From FEN-1219 sp039933105 (GTDB taxonomy: Bacteria > Pseudomonadota > Gammaproteobacteria > Steroidobacterales > Rariloculaceae), in assembly GCA_039933105.1 (NCBI GenBank), contig JBDTOT010000007.1, positions 1 to 64,000 on the forward strand: a stretch of 64,000 nt of DNA, written 5' to 3'. The notes below the pieces were generated by a model, which was not told the DNA's origin, did not search any database, and saw only the letters and a list, made by a program, of their open reading frames with translations. How positions within the stretch are numbered: the stretch's first letter is position 1; every line of letters starts with the position of its first letter. Shown in pieces: positions 8,222-16,983 of the stretch. The position numbers and the translations under genes were made by a program.

Positions 8222-10273
8222 TCAGGCGAATAGCGCGCGGTACTTGCCGCTGCCCTCGGCCTCCGAGATCAGCAGTGCGCAGAACTGGTCGGCATTCATT
8301 GCGTCGCCGAACAAATGCCCTTGCGCATAGTCGCAACCGTGCTTGCGTAGGAAATCCAGCTGCGCCTCGGATTCGACACCTTCTGCGACCACTTCGAGCT
8401 GCAAGCTGTGTCCCATCTGAATAATCGCATTGACGATTGCGGCATCGTCTCGATCGGTGGCGACATTGCGCACGAACGACTGGTCGATCTTCAGCGTGTT
8501 GATCGGGAACTGCTGAAGGGCGCTCAGCGATGAGTATCCGGTGCCAAAGTCGTCGATCGCGAGGTGCAGGCCCATACCGTATAACGCATCGAGAATCCGG
8601 ACGGTGCGCTCGGGATCCTCCATCAGCGTCGTTTCGGTAATTTCGAGCTCCAGCGAAGTAGGTGAGACGCCGTGTGCGCGAAACGTGTCGCGCACCTGGT
8701 CGAGGAAACGCCGTTGCTGCAGCTGCCGTAGCGACAGGTTCACAGATATGCGACACGGCGATGGCACGGTCCGTTGCCACACGCGATAGTCAGCGCACAC
8801 CCGGTTGAGCACCCAATCGCCGAGCTGCAGGATCAGGTTCGTTTCTTCCGCGAGCGGCACGAAGTCAGACGGCAACACCATGCCGCGCTCCGGCAGATCC
8901 CACCGCAGCAGGGCCTCCGCGCCCTCGAGCCGGCCGGTGTTCAAGCGATATTTCGGCTGGTAGTGAATCAGAAGCTCGTCGCGCTCAAGCGCGCGGCGCA
9001 GCTTGCTCTTCAGCATCAGCCGCTCGACTGCCGCGGTATTCATGTCCGCCGAGTACCACTCGAAGCAATTGCCGCCCGCCTTCTTGGCCTGGTAAAGCGC
9101 CGCATCGGCGTTACGGATCAAATCGATGACGTTGTCGCCGTCGCGTGGATAGATGGCAATGCCCATGCTGGCCGTCAGGAAGATCTCCTCGCCGTGCACC
9201 TGGAACGGTTTCCCGGCGGCCTCTAACAATCGCGGCGCGAGCTCTCCGAGATACGTCTGCATTGCGTCGAGGTGTTCGAAGCCCGTGATCAGCACAGCAA
9301 ACTCATCGCCGGCCAAGCGGCCCGCATGCGCGTTCCCGCCGAGCTCCGCGAGCGTTCGCCGCGCGAAGATCTCGAGGCTCGTGTCACCTGCGGAGTGACC
9401 GAACGTGTCGTTGATATCTTTGAACCGGTCCACGTCGAGATACAGAATCGCAACGTACTGCTGACTTCTGCGGGCACGTGCTATCGCCTGTTGCAGCATG
9501 TGCTGGAACTGCATGCGGTTCGCGATCTTCGTTAAGGAGTCCGTCCGCGCCAGATAGCGAATTCTCTGCTCGACGCGTTTACGTTCGTCGATGTTGTGCG
9601 CCGCGTAGACCTTGCTGATGACGTCGTTGCGATCGTTGTGCACATTCGCGACTGTGTACGACACGCTGACGGTCGAACCGTCCGGCCGTAGCACGGCACC
9701 TTCACGTGGCCGGGAGGCCACGCCTTCTGCGCGACGGCGATCGCTCGATAGGATCAGCTCGTCCGCGAGCTTGCCGACGAGCTCACTTTCCGCATGCCCG
9801 AACAGTTCGCCGGCGGCGGCGTTCGCGCGCTCGATCCGACCGTTCACGTCCGTGATCAACAGCGCTTCGCCCATGCTCGACAGCAGTCGATCGAGATAGT
9901 CACGCGAGATCGTACTGGTGCGCAGACTCGTGCGCATGGCGTTGACCGCAGCCGCGAGATCGCGCAGCTCGTTGGCCTCGCCAAAATTCGCGACTGAGTC
10001 GAAGTCGCCGCGGGCCGCGTTCGCGAGCGAGTCGGCGACCTCACGCAAGGGTCGCGCGAAGCCGTCAGCCAGCAACTTGATGAGTAACAACGCGACCCCG
10101 GTGGCTACCAAGACACCGAGGAATAGCAAGACGCCGAACACCAGGAGCGACACTCGGTCGGTCGCGAGCAGGTACAACAGGACGGCAAAGAAAACGCTGA
10201 CACTCGCAGCAAGCACGCCCATCGCCGCGAGAGAGCGGCGTTTCAATCCGAAGTTGACTGCAGAACTCGGCAT
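8222..10273 (-). CDS. Membrane PAS-GGDEF-EAL cyclic-di-GMP protein
   Basis: Predicted to make and/or degrade cyclic-di-GMP at the inner membrane; 683 residues from the ATG giving MPSSAVNFGLKRRS. The frame is open to 10429 but that extension overlaps the divergent gene's promoter. Two membrane helices lie within the first 70 residues, then a HAMP-like stretch (LADGFARPLREVADSLAN). A PAS domain follows (LLSSMGEALLITDVNGRIER and GRIERANAAAGELFGHAESE). The GGDEF domain carries AGDEF instead of GGDEF, a variant often still active. The EAL domain is intact, with EALLRW, ETTLMED, DDFGTGYSSL and LKIDQSF. The RxxD inhibitory site is not evident, so a net phosphodiesterase or a dual enzyme are both possible. 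Confidence 0.9.
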   Translation of the reverse strand: MPSSAVNFGLKRRSLAAMGVLAASVSVFFAVLLYLLATDRVSLLVFGVLLFLGVLVATGVALLLIKLLADGFARPLREVADSLANAARGDFDSVANFGEANELRDLAAAVNAMRTSLRTSTISRDYLDRLLSSMGEALLITDVNGRIERANAAAGELFGHAESELVGKLADELILSSDRRRAEGVASRPREGAVLRPDGSTVSVSYTVANVHNDRNDVISKVYAAHNIDERKRVEQRIRYLARTDSLTKIANRMQFQHMLQQAIARARRSQQYVAILYLDVDRFKDINDTFGHSAGDTSLEIFARRTLAELGGNAHAGRLAGDEFAVLITGFEHLDAMQTYLGELAPRLLEAAGKPFQVHGEEIFLTASMGIAIYPRDGDNVIDLIRNADAALYQAKKAGGNCFEWYSADMNTAAVERLMLKSKLRRALERDELLIHYQPKYRLNTGRLEGAEALLRWDLPERGMVLPSDFVPLAEETNLILQLGDWVLNRVCADYRVWQRTVPSPCRISVNLSLRQLQQRRFLDQVRDTFRAHGVSPTSLELEITETTLMEDPERTVRILDALYGMGLHLAIDDFGTGYSSLSALQQFPINTLKIDQSFVRNVATDRDDAAIVNAIIQMGHSLQLEVVAEGVESEAQLDFLRKHGCDYAQGHLFGDAMNADQFCALLISEAEGSGKYRALFA

Positions 10274-10366
10274 GCGCGCGACTTGGGGTTCATTGTTATA
10301 GTTGTTATACGGTCCCCGGGGTCCTTGGTTCGACTCACGGTTGCGACCGATTCCAAGTCTATAACT

Positions 10367-11362
10367 ATGCAGCCTAGGCCGCACCTCGTAAGTGCATTCG
10401 AGCCCCCCTTCGGGCTCCGTCATCGCCACGTGCAGTCACTACTGGCGGGCTGGCCTCTGCGACAGCCGTGGCTGCGCCGGCAGGCCGGACCGATGCTGGC
10501 GGCGACGCAGGACGAGATTGTCGACTGCGGCGCTGGCGTTCGGCTTTTGGGACACTTCAGCCCGCAAAGAAGCGCTACCCGCGGGCTCGTGGTTCTGTTA
10601 CATGGCTGGGAGGGTAGCGCCGCAGCGAGTTACGTCCTATCTGCCGGGGGCCTGCTCTACGAAGCAGGCTTCGATATCTTCCGGCTGAACTTTCGCGATC
10701 ACGGCGATACGTTCGCGCTGAATCCCGAACTGTTTCACTCATGCCGAATCGACGAGGTTGTCGGAGCGGTGCAGCGCATCGTCGGTACGCATCGCGCGCC
10801 ACGCACATTTCTCGTGGGTCACTCGCTCGGGGGCAACTTCGCGCTGCGCGTCGCGGCGCGAGCGCCTGCAGCGGGCATAGATCTCGCGCGCGTCGTCGCG
10901 ATTTGTCCAGTATTGCGCCCGCACAGCACGATGCGTGCGCTCGAGGAAGGCCTCTGGGTGTATCGAAAATACTTTCTGCGCCGTTGGCGGCGAAGTCTGC
11001 TTGCGAAGGCCGCGTGTTTCCCCGAGCTCTACGATTTCGGAAATTTGCGTGAGTTGCCGACTTTGACGGCGACGACCGAATTCTTCGCCACTCGCTACGC
11101 GGGTTTCTCGGACCTAGATTCGTATCTGCAGGGCTACGCCGTCACTGGAAACGTATTGGCGAGTCTTGCCGTGCCGACGCGCATCTTCGCTGCTGCCGAC
11201 GACCCGGTCATTCCGATCGAAGATTTGGCCGACGTCGCGGTTACGCACGCGCTCACCGTCGACGTGTTCCCGCACGGTGGGCACTGCGCGTTCATCGAAA
11301 ACTATCGGCTCCGGAGTTGGCTCGATCGCGCGGTGCTCAAAGAGCTAGAAAGCGCGCTATGA
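10367..11362 (+). CDS. YheT-family alpha/beta hydrolase
   Basis: A 331-residue cytosolic hydrolase of the YheT/EMB8 group. The ATG giving MQPRPHLVSAFEPPFGLRHR is preferred over the upstream in-frame start at 10283, because the family N-terminus (PPFGLRHRHVQSLL) begins here. Motifs include LVVLLHGWEGSAAASY (oxyanion loop), GHSLGGNFALR (nucleophile elbow with the serine in GHSLGG), DDPVIP (acid) and HGGHCAF (catalytic His). The substrate is unknown; relatives are esterases. Its stop overlaps the stop of the convergent bactofilin gene by six bases. Confidence 0.88.
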   Translation: MQPRPHLVSAFEPPFGLRHRHVQSLLAGWPLRQPWLRRQAGPMLAATQDEIVDCGAGVRLLGHFSPQRSATRGLVVLLHGWEGSAAASYVLSAGGLLYEAGFDIFRLNFRDHGDTFALNPELFHSCRIDEVVGAVQRIVGTHRAPRTFLVGHSLGGNFALRVAARAPAAGIDLARVVAICPVLRPHSTMRALEEGLWVYRKYFLRRWRRSLLAKAACFPELYDFGNLRELPTLTATTEFFATRYAGFSDLDSYLQGYAVTGNVLASLAVPTRIFAAADDPVIPIEDLADVAVTHALTVDVFPHGGHCAFIENYRLRSWLDRAVLKELESAL

Positions 11363-11791
11363 ATGGGCGTGGAGCTTCGTGGGCGCCTGCGCTTGTGCGT
11401 CGGTACCGCGTTTTTCCTCGAACTTGACCGGTGCAACGCCGCTCTTGACCTTGATGTCGCCCTCGATGACCGCGCCCTCGGCGACGGCGATTGCGTTTCC
11501 GGCGAGACTCCCCGTCACGCGCGCGGTACCGGCGATTTCCACGCGTTGCTCGCCGATCACGTCGCCCTCGACGGTGCCGGCGATCACGATGTCCGTGGCC
11601 TTGATCGTGCCCTTCCATCGTCCGCCTTCCGCGAGAGTCAGCGGACCGCTGATGTCGCAGTCGCCCTCGATCGTTCCGCAGAACACGTACGTGCCTTTGC
11701 CCTGGATCGTCCCGGCGATTCTTGTACCCGGCGCAACGTAAGTCTTCGGGCCGTGATTCGCATCCTGCATTCGACGTCGGAACTTGAACAT
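11357..11791 (-). CDS. Bactofilin (polymer-forming cytoskeletal protein)
   Basis: A small self-polymerising beta-helical scaffold protein used in cell shape, envelope synthesis or polar positioning; 144 residues. The core (about 20-120) shows the bactofilin rhythm of short glycine-spaced beta-rungs, for example YVAPGTRIAGTIQGKGTYVF, then FCGTIEGDCDISGPLTL and VEGDVIGEQRVEIAGTARV. The ends are short and polar, as usual. The ATG at 11791 has AGGGAG six bases upstream; an ATG at 11815 is an alternative. Its stop overlaps that of the convergent YheT gene. A CRP-like site lies 64 bp upstream. Confidence 0.9.
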   Translation of the reverse strand: MFKFRRRMQDANHGPKTYVAPGTRIAGTIQGKGTYVFCGTIEGDCDISGPLTLAEGGRWKGTIKATDIVIAGTVEGDVIGEQRVEIAGTARVTGSLAGNAIAVAEGAVIEGDIKVKSGVAPVKFEEKRGTDAQAQAPTKLHAHS

Positions 11792-11854
11792 TCGAGTCTC
11801 CCTGCCACGCGGCATCGTTTCGCCACCAAGGTGGCAACTTTTGTCGCATCGCGC

Positions 11855-11870
11855 TGTGACGCGAGTCACG
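11855..11870. promoter_or_regulatory. CRP/Vfr-like palindrome upstream of bactofilin
   Basis: TGTGACGCGAGTCACG matches TGTGA-N6-TCACA at nine of ten positions. It lies 64 bp upstream of the bactofilin ATG on the minus strand. A second small hairpin (GCCACC AA GGTGGC, 11822-11835) lies between it and the gene. Site assignment is by pattern only. Confidence 0.5.
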
Positions 11871-11976
11871 ACGTCTCGCGCTAAGTGGCTGTTTTACCTA
11901 CCGCCATCGCTGTGGCACGGAGGTTGCTTGATTGTGCCCGGGTGACGGGTACGGACGGGGAGCGATGGAGAGCGCC

Positions 11977-12252
11977 ATGGACGAGAGTATCGAGATCATT
12001 GCGTTGGTCCTCGGTGATACGACGGACCGCCGGTGGCATGCCGGGCAACTCGGCAAGGGCGCCCAGTGCCTCGTGCGCTTACCCGATGGCCGGGTATCGT
12101 TGGAGCCCGTCGCATCCCAAGAAGAATTCGAACGCACCGCTCGAATGACGGGCTGTTTTCGTCGCGGCAAGCCGATCCATGACCCGCACACTCACGAAGT
12201 CATTGGGTATGAGATGGAGCAGGTGCCGCTGCTGCGCGCAGCCGGCGGCTGA
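11977..12252 (+). CDS. Small hypothetical protein
   Basis: A 91-residue acidic-to-neutral protein starting MDESIEIIALVLGDTTDRRW. I chose the ATG at 11977 because GGAG lies six bases upstream (11967-11970). The ATG at 11965 has GGGGAG only two bases away. It has no signal peptide or membrane span. Recognisable stretches are CLVRLPDGRVSLEPVASQEE and PIHDPHTHEVIGYEMEQVPL; I do not recognise the family. It converges on the DUF2845 gene with five bases between stops. Confidence 0.6.
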   Translation: MDESIEIIALVLGDTTDRRWHAGQLGKGAQCLVRLPDGRVSLEPVASQEEFERTARMTGCFRRGKPIHDPHTHEVIGYEMEQVPLLRAAGG

Positions 12253-12257
12253 TTCAA

Positions 12258-12596
12258 TCAATAACCGTAACCGAGCGGCGTAACCTCGACGACTCGGCCG
12301 TTCTCTATCCGCACGACGCGCATGAACTGTTGCGGGCCTAAGTTGTACGTCCACTCTTCGATCACGACTTCCTCGATGAGCGTTCGCGACAGGGAGCTCC
12401 TGCCGAACTGGTCCACGTAGGGACGTTCGGCGCGTCGCGTTTGGACCGAAATCGGTGTCCCGCAGAAATGCAGAACCTTGTCGGCAGGGTCGCCGGCCGT
12501 GATAACGCGTGTGCCGCAACGGAATGCGTACGCCGGCAGCGCTGCGAGCAGCACGGCACACGCAACAACCGTACGAGCGCAGATTGCGTGCCTCAT
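12258..12596 (-). CDS. DUF2845 exported protein
   Basis: A 112-residue secreted protein with a clear Sec signal (cleavage after AYA, about residue 24) and a mature N-terminus FRCGTRVITAGDPADKVL. The pair of cysteines (FRCGTR and LHFCGTPISV) and the C-terminal EEWTYNLGPQQFMRVVRIEN followed by GYGY are the DUF2845 signature. The family is periplasmic and common in gammaproteobacteria; no biochemical role is established. The gene is divergent from gshA, whose promoter lies in the 115-bp gap. Confidence 0.82.
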   Translation of the reverse strand: MRHAICARTVVACAVLLAALPAYAFRCGTRVITAGDPADKVLHFCGTPISVQTRRAERPYVDQFGRSSLSRTLIEEVVIEEWTYNLGPQQFMRVVRIENGRVVEVTPLGYGY

Positions 12597-12677
12597 GGTG
12601 CGGTCTCCTGGGTAAATTTACGCTAACCCAAGTTTCGTGAACCTACGCTGAACCCGCGCTACCGGCAATTCGCGGCC

Positions 12678-12683
12678 TATAAT
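12678..12683 (+). promoter_or_regulatory. Consensus -10 element (TATAAT) of gshA
   Basis: A perfect TATAAT at 12678-12683, with no good -35 hexamer 17 bp upstream. It overlaps the first in-frame ATG of the gshA reading frame (12682). If it is the promoter, transcription starts near 12690 and that ATG cannot be used, which favours the GTG at 12712. Confidence 0.6.
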
Positions 12684-12711
12684 GCGCGCCGATCCTTTGG
12701 AATCCGCGACC

Positions 12712-14298
12712 GTGTCGAGCACCCACCCCGCTTCCTCCGCCGCCCATTCGTCGCTCACCGCGCGGCTCGAATGGCTGCGCGATCGGGCCGCGTTGGTGCG
12801 TCGCGGGTTACGTGGCGTGGAGAAGGAGAGCCTGCGTGTCACCACGGACGGGCATCTCTCGCAGCTGCCGCATCCGCGAAGTTTGGGCGCGGCACTCACA
12901 CACCCCTACATTACGACCGACTATTCCGAAGCGCTGCCGGAGCTCGTAACGCCGCCGCAGCACAGCACATGGGAGACGCTGCAGTTTCTTTGCGACCTGC
13001 ACGCGTTCATCCATCGCCGGCTCGGGAGCGAGCTGTTGTGGCCGGCCAGCATGCCCTGCACGCTCGGCAGCGCCAACGAGATCCCGATCGCGTACTACGG
13101 CCCGTCGAACGTCGGCCGCATGAAGACGGTATATCGCCGGGGGCTCGGCCATCGCTACGGTCGGGCGATGCAGGCGATCGCCGGCGTTCACTTCAACTAT
13201 TCGCTGCCGCAAGAATTCTGGCCGGAGTACCGCGAACGCGAGCAACGGCACGAGCCGCTGACGGACTTTCGCTCCACGGAGCTCATGGGGCTCGTGCGCA
13301 ACTATCGCCGCTGTGCGTGGCTCGTCACGTATCTGTTCGGCGCGTCCCCGGTGCTGTCGAAGTCGTTTCGTCCGGAAGGCCACGAGCTTCTCACGGAGCT
13401 CGATCACGATACCTGGCATGCGCCGTTCGCGACATCGCTGCGCATGAGCGATCTCGGCTATCGCAACACGAGCCAAGGTCGGCTGAGCATTGGCGCCAAC
13501 TCGCTCGCCGACTACGTGGCAGGGATGCGCACGGCCGTCACGACCGAGGACGCGCGCTATGCCGCGATCGGCGTCGTCGTTGACGGCGACTACCGACAGC
13601 TGAACGCCAACATCCTGCAGATAGAGAACGAGTACTACAGCACGATTCGTCCAAAGCCGAGCAAGACGAGCCCGCACCGGCCGCTGCTGGCGCTCGAGCG
13701 CACCGGCGTCGAGTATGTCGAGGTCCGGACGCTCGACTTGAATTGCGCCGACCCCGTCGGTATGAGTCAGAACGAACTGCGACTGCTCGAAGCGTTATTG
13801 ATTCACTGTCTCCTGGCCGATAGCCCGGCGATTTCCACCGCCGAGCAGACCGAGATCGATGGCCGCGACCTGACGGTCGCGCGCGAAGGCCGGCGGCCTG
13901 GACTCACGATCATGCATAGCGGCCGGCAGCGGCCTCTCGCCGAATGCGGCATTGAGCTGCTGCGTGAGATCGCCAGCGTCGCGGAACTGCTGGACGTGGA
14001 GGGAACGAGCTATGGGGGCGCCGTCGAGGTTGCGGTCGCTGCTGTTCGCGACCCCGACCGCACGCCCTCGGCCGCGTTGCTCGCGGCTCTAGGCCACGAA
14101 CGGGCCAGCTTCTTCGAGTACACGCTGAAGCTGGCCGAGAGCCACGCGGCCTACTTTCGGGAGCTTGCGCTGGCGCCTGAGCGGGAGGAATCGCTGGCTG
14201 CGACAGCCAGCCGGTCGATCGATGAGGCGGAGGCCTTGATTCACAAGGACCCGCGCTCGTTTGAGACCTATTTGCAGGACTACTTCACGGCGGTTTGA
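12712..14298 (+). CDS. gshA: Glutamate-cysteine ligase (gamma-glutamylcysteine synthetase)
   Basis: Catalyses ATP-dependent joining of glutamate and cysteine, the first step of glutathione synthesis; cytosolic. From the GTG at 12712 the protein has 528 residues, slightly longer than E. coli GshA (518). The ATG at 12682 overlaps a TATAAT promoter element, so it is less likely. Family hallmarks are LVRRGLRGVEKESLRVTTDG (glutamate/metal site), HPYITTDYSEALPELVTP, SMPCTLG, YRRGLGHRYGRAMQAIAGVH, FNYSLP and EYVEVRTLDLN. It ends inside an intrinsic terminator hairpin. GshB is not in the window. Confidence 0.95.
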   Translation: MSSTHPASSAAHSSLTARLEWLRDRAALVRRGLRGVEKESLRVTTDGHLSQLPHPRSLGAALTHPYITTDYSEALPELVTPPQHSTWETLQFLCDLHAFIHRRLGSELLWPASMPCTLGSANEIPIAYYGPSNVGRMKTVYRRGLGHRYGRAMQAIAGVHFNYSLPQEFWPEYREREQRHEPLTDFRSTELMGLVRNYRRCAWLVTYLFGASPVLSKSFRPEGHELLTELDHDTWHAPFATSLRMSDLGYRNTSQGRLSIGANSLADYVAGMRTAVTTEDARYAAIGVVVDGDYRQLNANILQIENEYYSTIRPKPSKTSPHRPLLALERTGVEYVEVRTLDLNCADPVGMSQNELRLLEALLIHCLLADSPAISTAEQTEIDGRDLTVAREGRRPGLTIMHSGRQRPLAECGIELLREIASVAELLDVEGTSYGGAVEVAVAAVRDPDRTPSAALLAALGHERASFFEYTLKLAESHAAYFRELALAPEREESLAATASRSIDEAEALIHKDPRSFETYLQDYFTAV

Positions 14299-14310
14299 CC
14301 GCGTTTTTTT
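14290..14310 (+). terminator. Intrinsic terminator overlapping the gshA stop
   Basis: GCGGT-TTG-ACCGC (14290-14302) folds into a five-base-pair stem and is followed by GTTTTTTT. The gshA TGA lies in the loop and stem. The stem is short but GC-rich and the T-run is good, so transcription probably ends here. Confidence 0.72.
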
Positions 14311-14400
14311 CTCGCTAGTCGGCGCGTTTTGTGATTTCGTTAACCGCCGAGCCCCCCTGCGGCAGCGATACTGCCCCTCTCCGTTCATAGTGGAAGCGGC

Positions 14401-15039
14401 ATGCGAGCGTTATTCCTGGTGGCAATCATCCTGGGCTTCGGCGGCACGCTCGCCGCGGCTCATTGGGCGCCATGGATCAGCCATCAGCGGCTGCCATCGC
14501 AGACGACGGTCGTCGCCAATGGCGGCCGCGCGGAGCAGTTCCTGATCCGTCTGCCCGCGGACCGGATCGCAGCCACCGATAGCAAGATCGCGGGGCTTAG
14601 GTCCGCCGGGTCGGATCACGCCATGCTGCTGCCAGCCAAGTTCGTTGCCGAACCGTTACTGGTGGAGCATTACAAGGTTAGAGATTCGACCGGTCAGGTC
14701 ATTGGCATCGCCGCCCGGCACTGGGCCAACGGCGATCACGGCATGACGGCGACATGGTCGTTGCTGGTCCCGGCTCGCGGCTCGCTGGTCCTGCGCGCGC
14801 CAGGAGAGAAGAGCGGGGCGCTCGACAGCGCGCTGCAGCGCGCCGGCTACTCGCCCGGCGCCGCGTGGGAAGGAACGCTCGAAGTGGCGCTCGCTCAGGG
14901 CGGTACGGTGGCCGGTGGCACGGGCGACTTCGCGGGCTTGAACGGCAGCTACACGGAGACGTGGAAGGTCACGGGTGTCGATAGTAGTGGCGCAATGCGC
15001 GGCACCGTCGAGCTCTATACCGTCACGCGTATCCCATGA
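14401..15039 (+). CDS. Exported protein of unknown function, first of a duplicated pair
   Basis: A 212-residue protein with an N-terminal hydrophobic signal or anchor (MRALFLVAIILGFGGTLAAA). The C-terminal half has a glycine-spaced beta pattern, GGTVAGGTGDFAGLNGS, then YTETWKVTG. This recalls the beta-barrel repeat of lipocalin-like or allene-oxide-cyclase-like proteins, but I cannot assign a family. Its last four bases (ATGA) overlap the start of the next gene, so the two are co-translated. The downstream protein carries the same pattern near its C-terminus, suggesting an old tandem duplication. It lies after the gshA terminator, so it has its own promoter somewhere in 14310-14400. Confidence 0.7.
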   Translation: MRALFLVAIILGFGGTLAAAHWAPWISHQRLPSQTTVVANGGRAEQFLIRLPADRIAATDSKIAGLRSAGSDHAMLLPAKFVAEPLLVEHYKVRDSTGQVIGIAARHWANGDHGMTATWSLLVPARGSLVLRAPGEKSGALDSALQRAGYSPGAAWEGTLEVALAQGGTVAGGTGDFAGLNGSYTETWKVTGVDSSGAMRGTVELYTVTRIP

Positions 15040-15710
15040 AGTACCTATTCATTGCCCTATTGGGTTTGCTGATCGGCGCCGGGCTCGCGAGCAGCGCGAT
15101 CTACTACAACCCGTTCTCGGTGCACACGGGCGCAGCACCCACCGCTGGCGATCGCGTGCTCAAGTACTCGCTGCCGGATCAGGTGCTGACTGCCGCGGTC
15201 GGCGAGGATGCATTGCTCGCTGGTCGGTCGTCGGGAGTCGAGGGCTTGTGGGAAGAGACCATCGACCGCGCGGCGGTCATTGGACTCGTGCTCACGGACG
15301 AAACGGGTCAGCCGGCCGCGATCGCGAGCCGATTGATGGCGGCTTCGCCTTCGACCGATCTGCTGCTGACCGGCGTCGTGCTCAACGATTATTGGCTCAT
15401 AACGTTGCCTGGCCAGGGCACGTTGTTCGTCCGTTCCGACTCGAACGTGTGGCCGTTCCTGAAAGAAACGCTGTTACCCGTGTGGCTATTCGATCGCCCG
15501 TGGCACGGGCCTCTTGAATATCGGCCGACCGTGGGTCCGAACGCCGGCAATACCGGTTCGGTTCTCGGCGTAGCCGGCGTGTTCGAAGGCAAGTCCGGCA
15601 GCGCTGTGGAGCACTACGACGTGACTGCGTTCGGTGCGACGCAGAACTCTACCGCTGCGGTTGGCGAGCTCTTCCTGCATTTTTCGGAACAGCAGGTCGC
15701 TCAGCAGTAG
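15036..15710 (+). CDS. Exported protein of unknown function, second of a duplicated pair
   Basis: A 224-residue protein with an N-terminal signal or anchor (MKYLFIALLGLLIGAGLASS), overlapping the previous gene by ATGA. The C-terminal region GSVLGVAGVFEGKSGSAVEH, then YDVTAF, aligns with GTVAGGTGDFAGLNGSYTET of the upstream protein, with shared G, F, GS, E and VT positions. The central part (AIASRLMAASPSTDLLLTG) parallels IGIAARHWANGDHGMTATW. It probably acts with its neighbour in the periplasm or at the inner membrane. The role is unknown. It converges on the flavoprotein gene six bases away. Confidence 0.7.
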   Translation: MKYLFIALLGLLIGAGLASSAIYYNPFSVHTGAAPTAGDRVLKYSLPDQVLTAAVGEDALLAGRSSGVEGLWEETIDRAAVIGLVLTDETGQPAAIASRLMAASPSTDLLLTGVVLNDYWLITLPGQGTLFVRSDSNVWPFLKETLLPVWLFDRPWHGPLEYRPTVGPNAGNTGSVLGVAGVFEGKSGSAVEHYDVTAFGATQNSTAAVGELFLHFSEQQVAQQ

Positions 15711-15716
15711 CGCCTG

Positions 15717-16928
15717 TCAAACGGCGACCGCGCCGAGGTCGACGCTCGCGTCGCGCAGTAGCGCTGGCGCAATCGTGGCGCTCGCCGCCACCAGCTTCTT
15801 CGCATGCGCAAACTCGCGCGGGCTGTTGATCGCGTCGACCGCCAGTAGCGCGCCATTGCGCAGATAGAACGCCGTGAAGCTCCGTGTCGCTGGGTCGCCG
15901 CGCAGCACGACTTCATCGTGGCCGTGCGACAGGCCGACGATCTGGAGCTTCAGGTCGTACTGATCTGACCAGAACCACGGCACCTCCGAATACGGTGTCA
16001 GCGTTCCGAGCAGCGTGCCCGCCGCAACCTTGGCCTGATGAATCGCGTTCGGCACCGACTCGAGCCGGACTTGTCGTCCGCCGATCGTGTGGTTCGTGCA
16101 ATCGCCCGCTGCAACGACGTGAGCGTCGGCCGTGCGCGCCAGTTCGTCGACGACGATGCCGTTCTCGCACTTGAGGCCCGCGTCTGCCGCGAGCTCCACG
16201 TTGGGCACGACGCCGATGCCGATGATGGCGACATCGCACTCGAACCTGCGGCCGTCCACGGTCTCGACGGCGGCGACACGGTCGTCGCCCACGAATGCGC
16301 GGACGCTCGCGCTGCAGTGCAGATCGACGCCCGCGGCGCGATGGCAATCGGCATAGAACCGTGCGACTTCCGGTCCGACGGCGCGTCCGAGCACGCGGTC
16401 GGCCGCCTCGAGCACGGTCACGTGGAAACCGCGGTGGCGCAGCACGGCAGCGGCCTCGAGGCCGATGAACCCCGCGCCGATCAGCGCGACACGTGCACCT
16501 GCCGCCAACTCCGCGAGGATGCCGTCCACGTCGGCGATCGTGCGTAGGTAATGCACGCCACGCAGCGCGACGCCTGGCACGTCGAGCCGCCGCGGCCGGC
16601 TGCCCGTCGTGAGCAGAAGGCGGTCGTACTGGAGTTGCCGTCCGTCGACCGTGCGTACGCGGCGCGCTCCGAGCTCTAGCTCCGTGACGTGGCAGCCGAG
16701 CTCGAGCGTCACATTCTTCTCCGCGTAGAACGTCGCCGGCCGCAACGAAAGCCGCTCACGCGGCAGCTCGCCGGCTAGGTACTTCTTCGACAAGGGCGGT
16801 CGTTGATACGGCGGGTGCTGCTCGTCGGCGAGCAGCGTGATCGCCCCCGAGTAGCTGTGCTGGCGCAGTGTCTGCACGGCCTGCGCAGCAGCTTGGCCGC
16901 CGCCGACGACTACGAGGTGTTCTGCCAT
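15717..16928 (-). CDS. FAD-dependent NAD(P)H:ferredoxin/rubredoxin reductase
   Basis: A 403-residue flavoprotein of the family that passes electrons from NAD(P)H to ferredoxin or rubredoxin for oxygenases or P450s. The FAD-binding loop VVVGGGQAAAQAVQTLRQ is at the N-terminus, followed by the family motif PPYQRPPLSKKYLAGE. The NAD-binding fold has ALIGAGFIGLEAAAVLRHRG near residues 145-165, and the second FAD motif is VVAAGDCTNHTIG. The reductase C-terminal domain is present (WFWSDQYDLKLQIVGL). No ferredoxin or oxygenase gene is adjacent, so the partner is unknown. Confidence 0.88.
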   Translation of the reverse strand: MAEHLVVVGGGQAAAQAVQTLRQHSYSGAITLLADEQHPPYQRPPLSKKYLAGELPRERLSLRPATFYAEKNVTLELGCHVTELELGARRVRTVDGRQLQYDRLLLTTGSRPRRLDVPGVALRGVHYLRTIADVDGILAELAAGARVALIGAGFIGLEAAAVLRHRGFHVTVLEAADRVLGRAVGPEVARFYADCHRAAGVDLHCSASVRAFVGDDRVAAVETVDGRRFECDVAIIGIGVVPNVELAADAGLKCENGIVVDELARTADAHVVAAGDCTNHTIGGRQVRLESVPNAIHQAKVAAGTLLGTLTPYSEVPWFWSDQYDLKLQIVGLSHGHDEVVLRGDPATRSFTAFYLRNGALLAVDAINSPREFAHAKKLVAASATIAPALLRDASVDLGAVAV

Positions 16929-16983
16929 CGGGTGCTATATTCCAAACGAACGGGCGTAAATTCTAACAGCGAGCGAGCCACGC

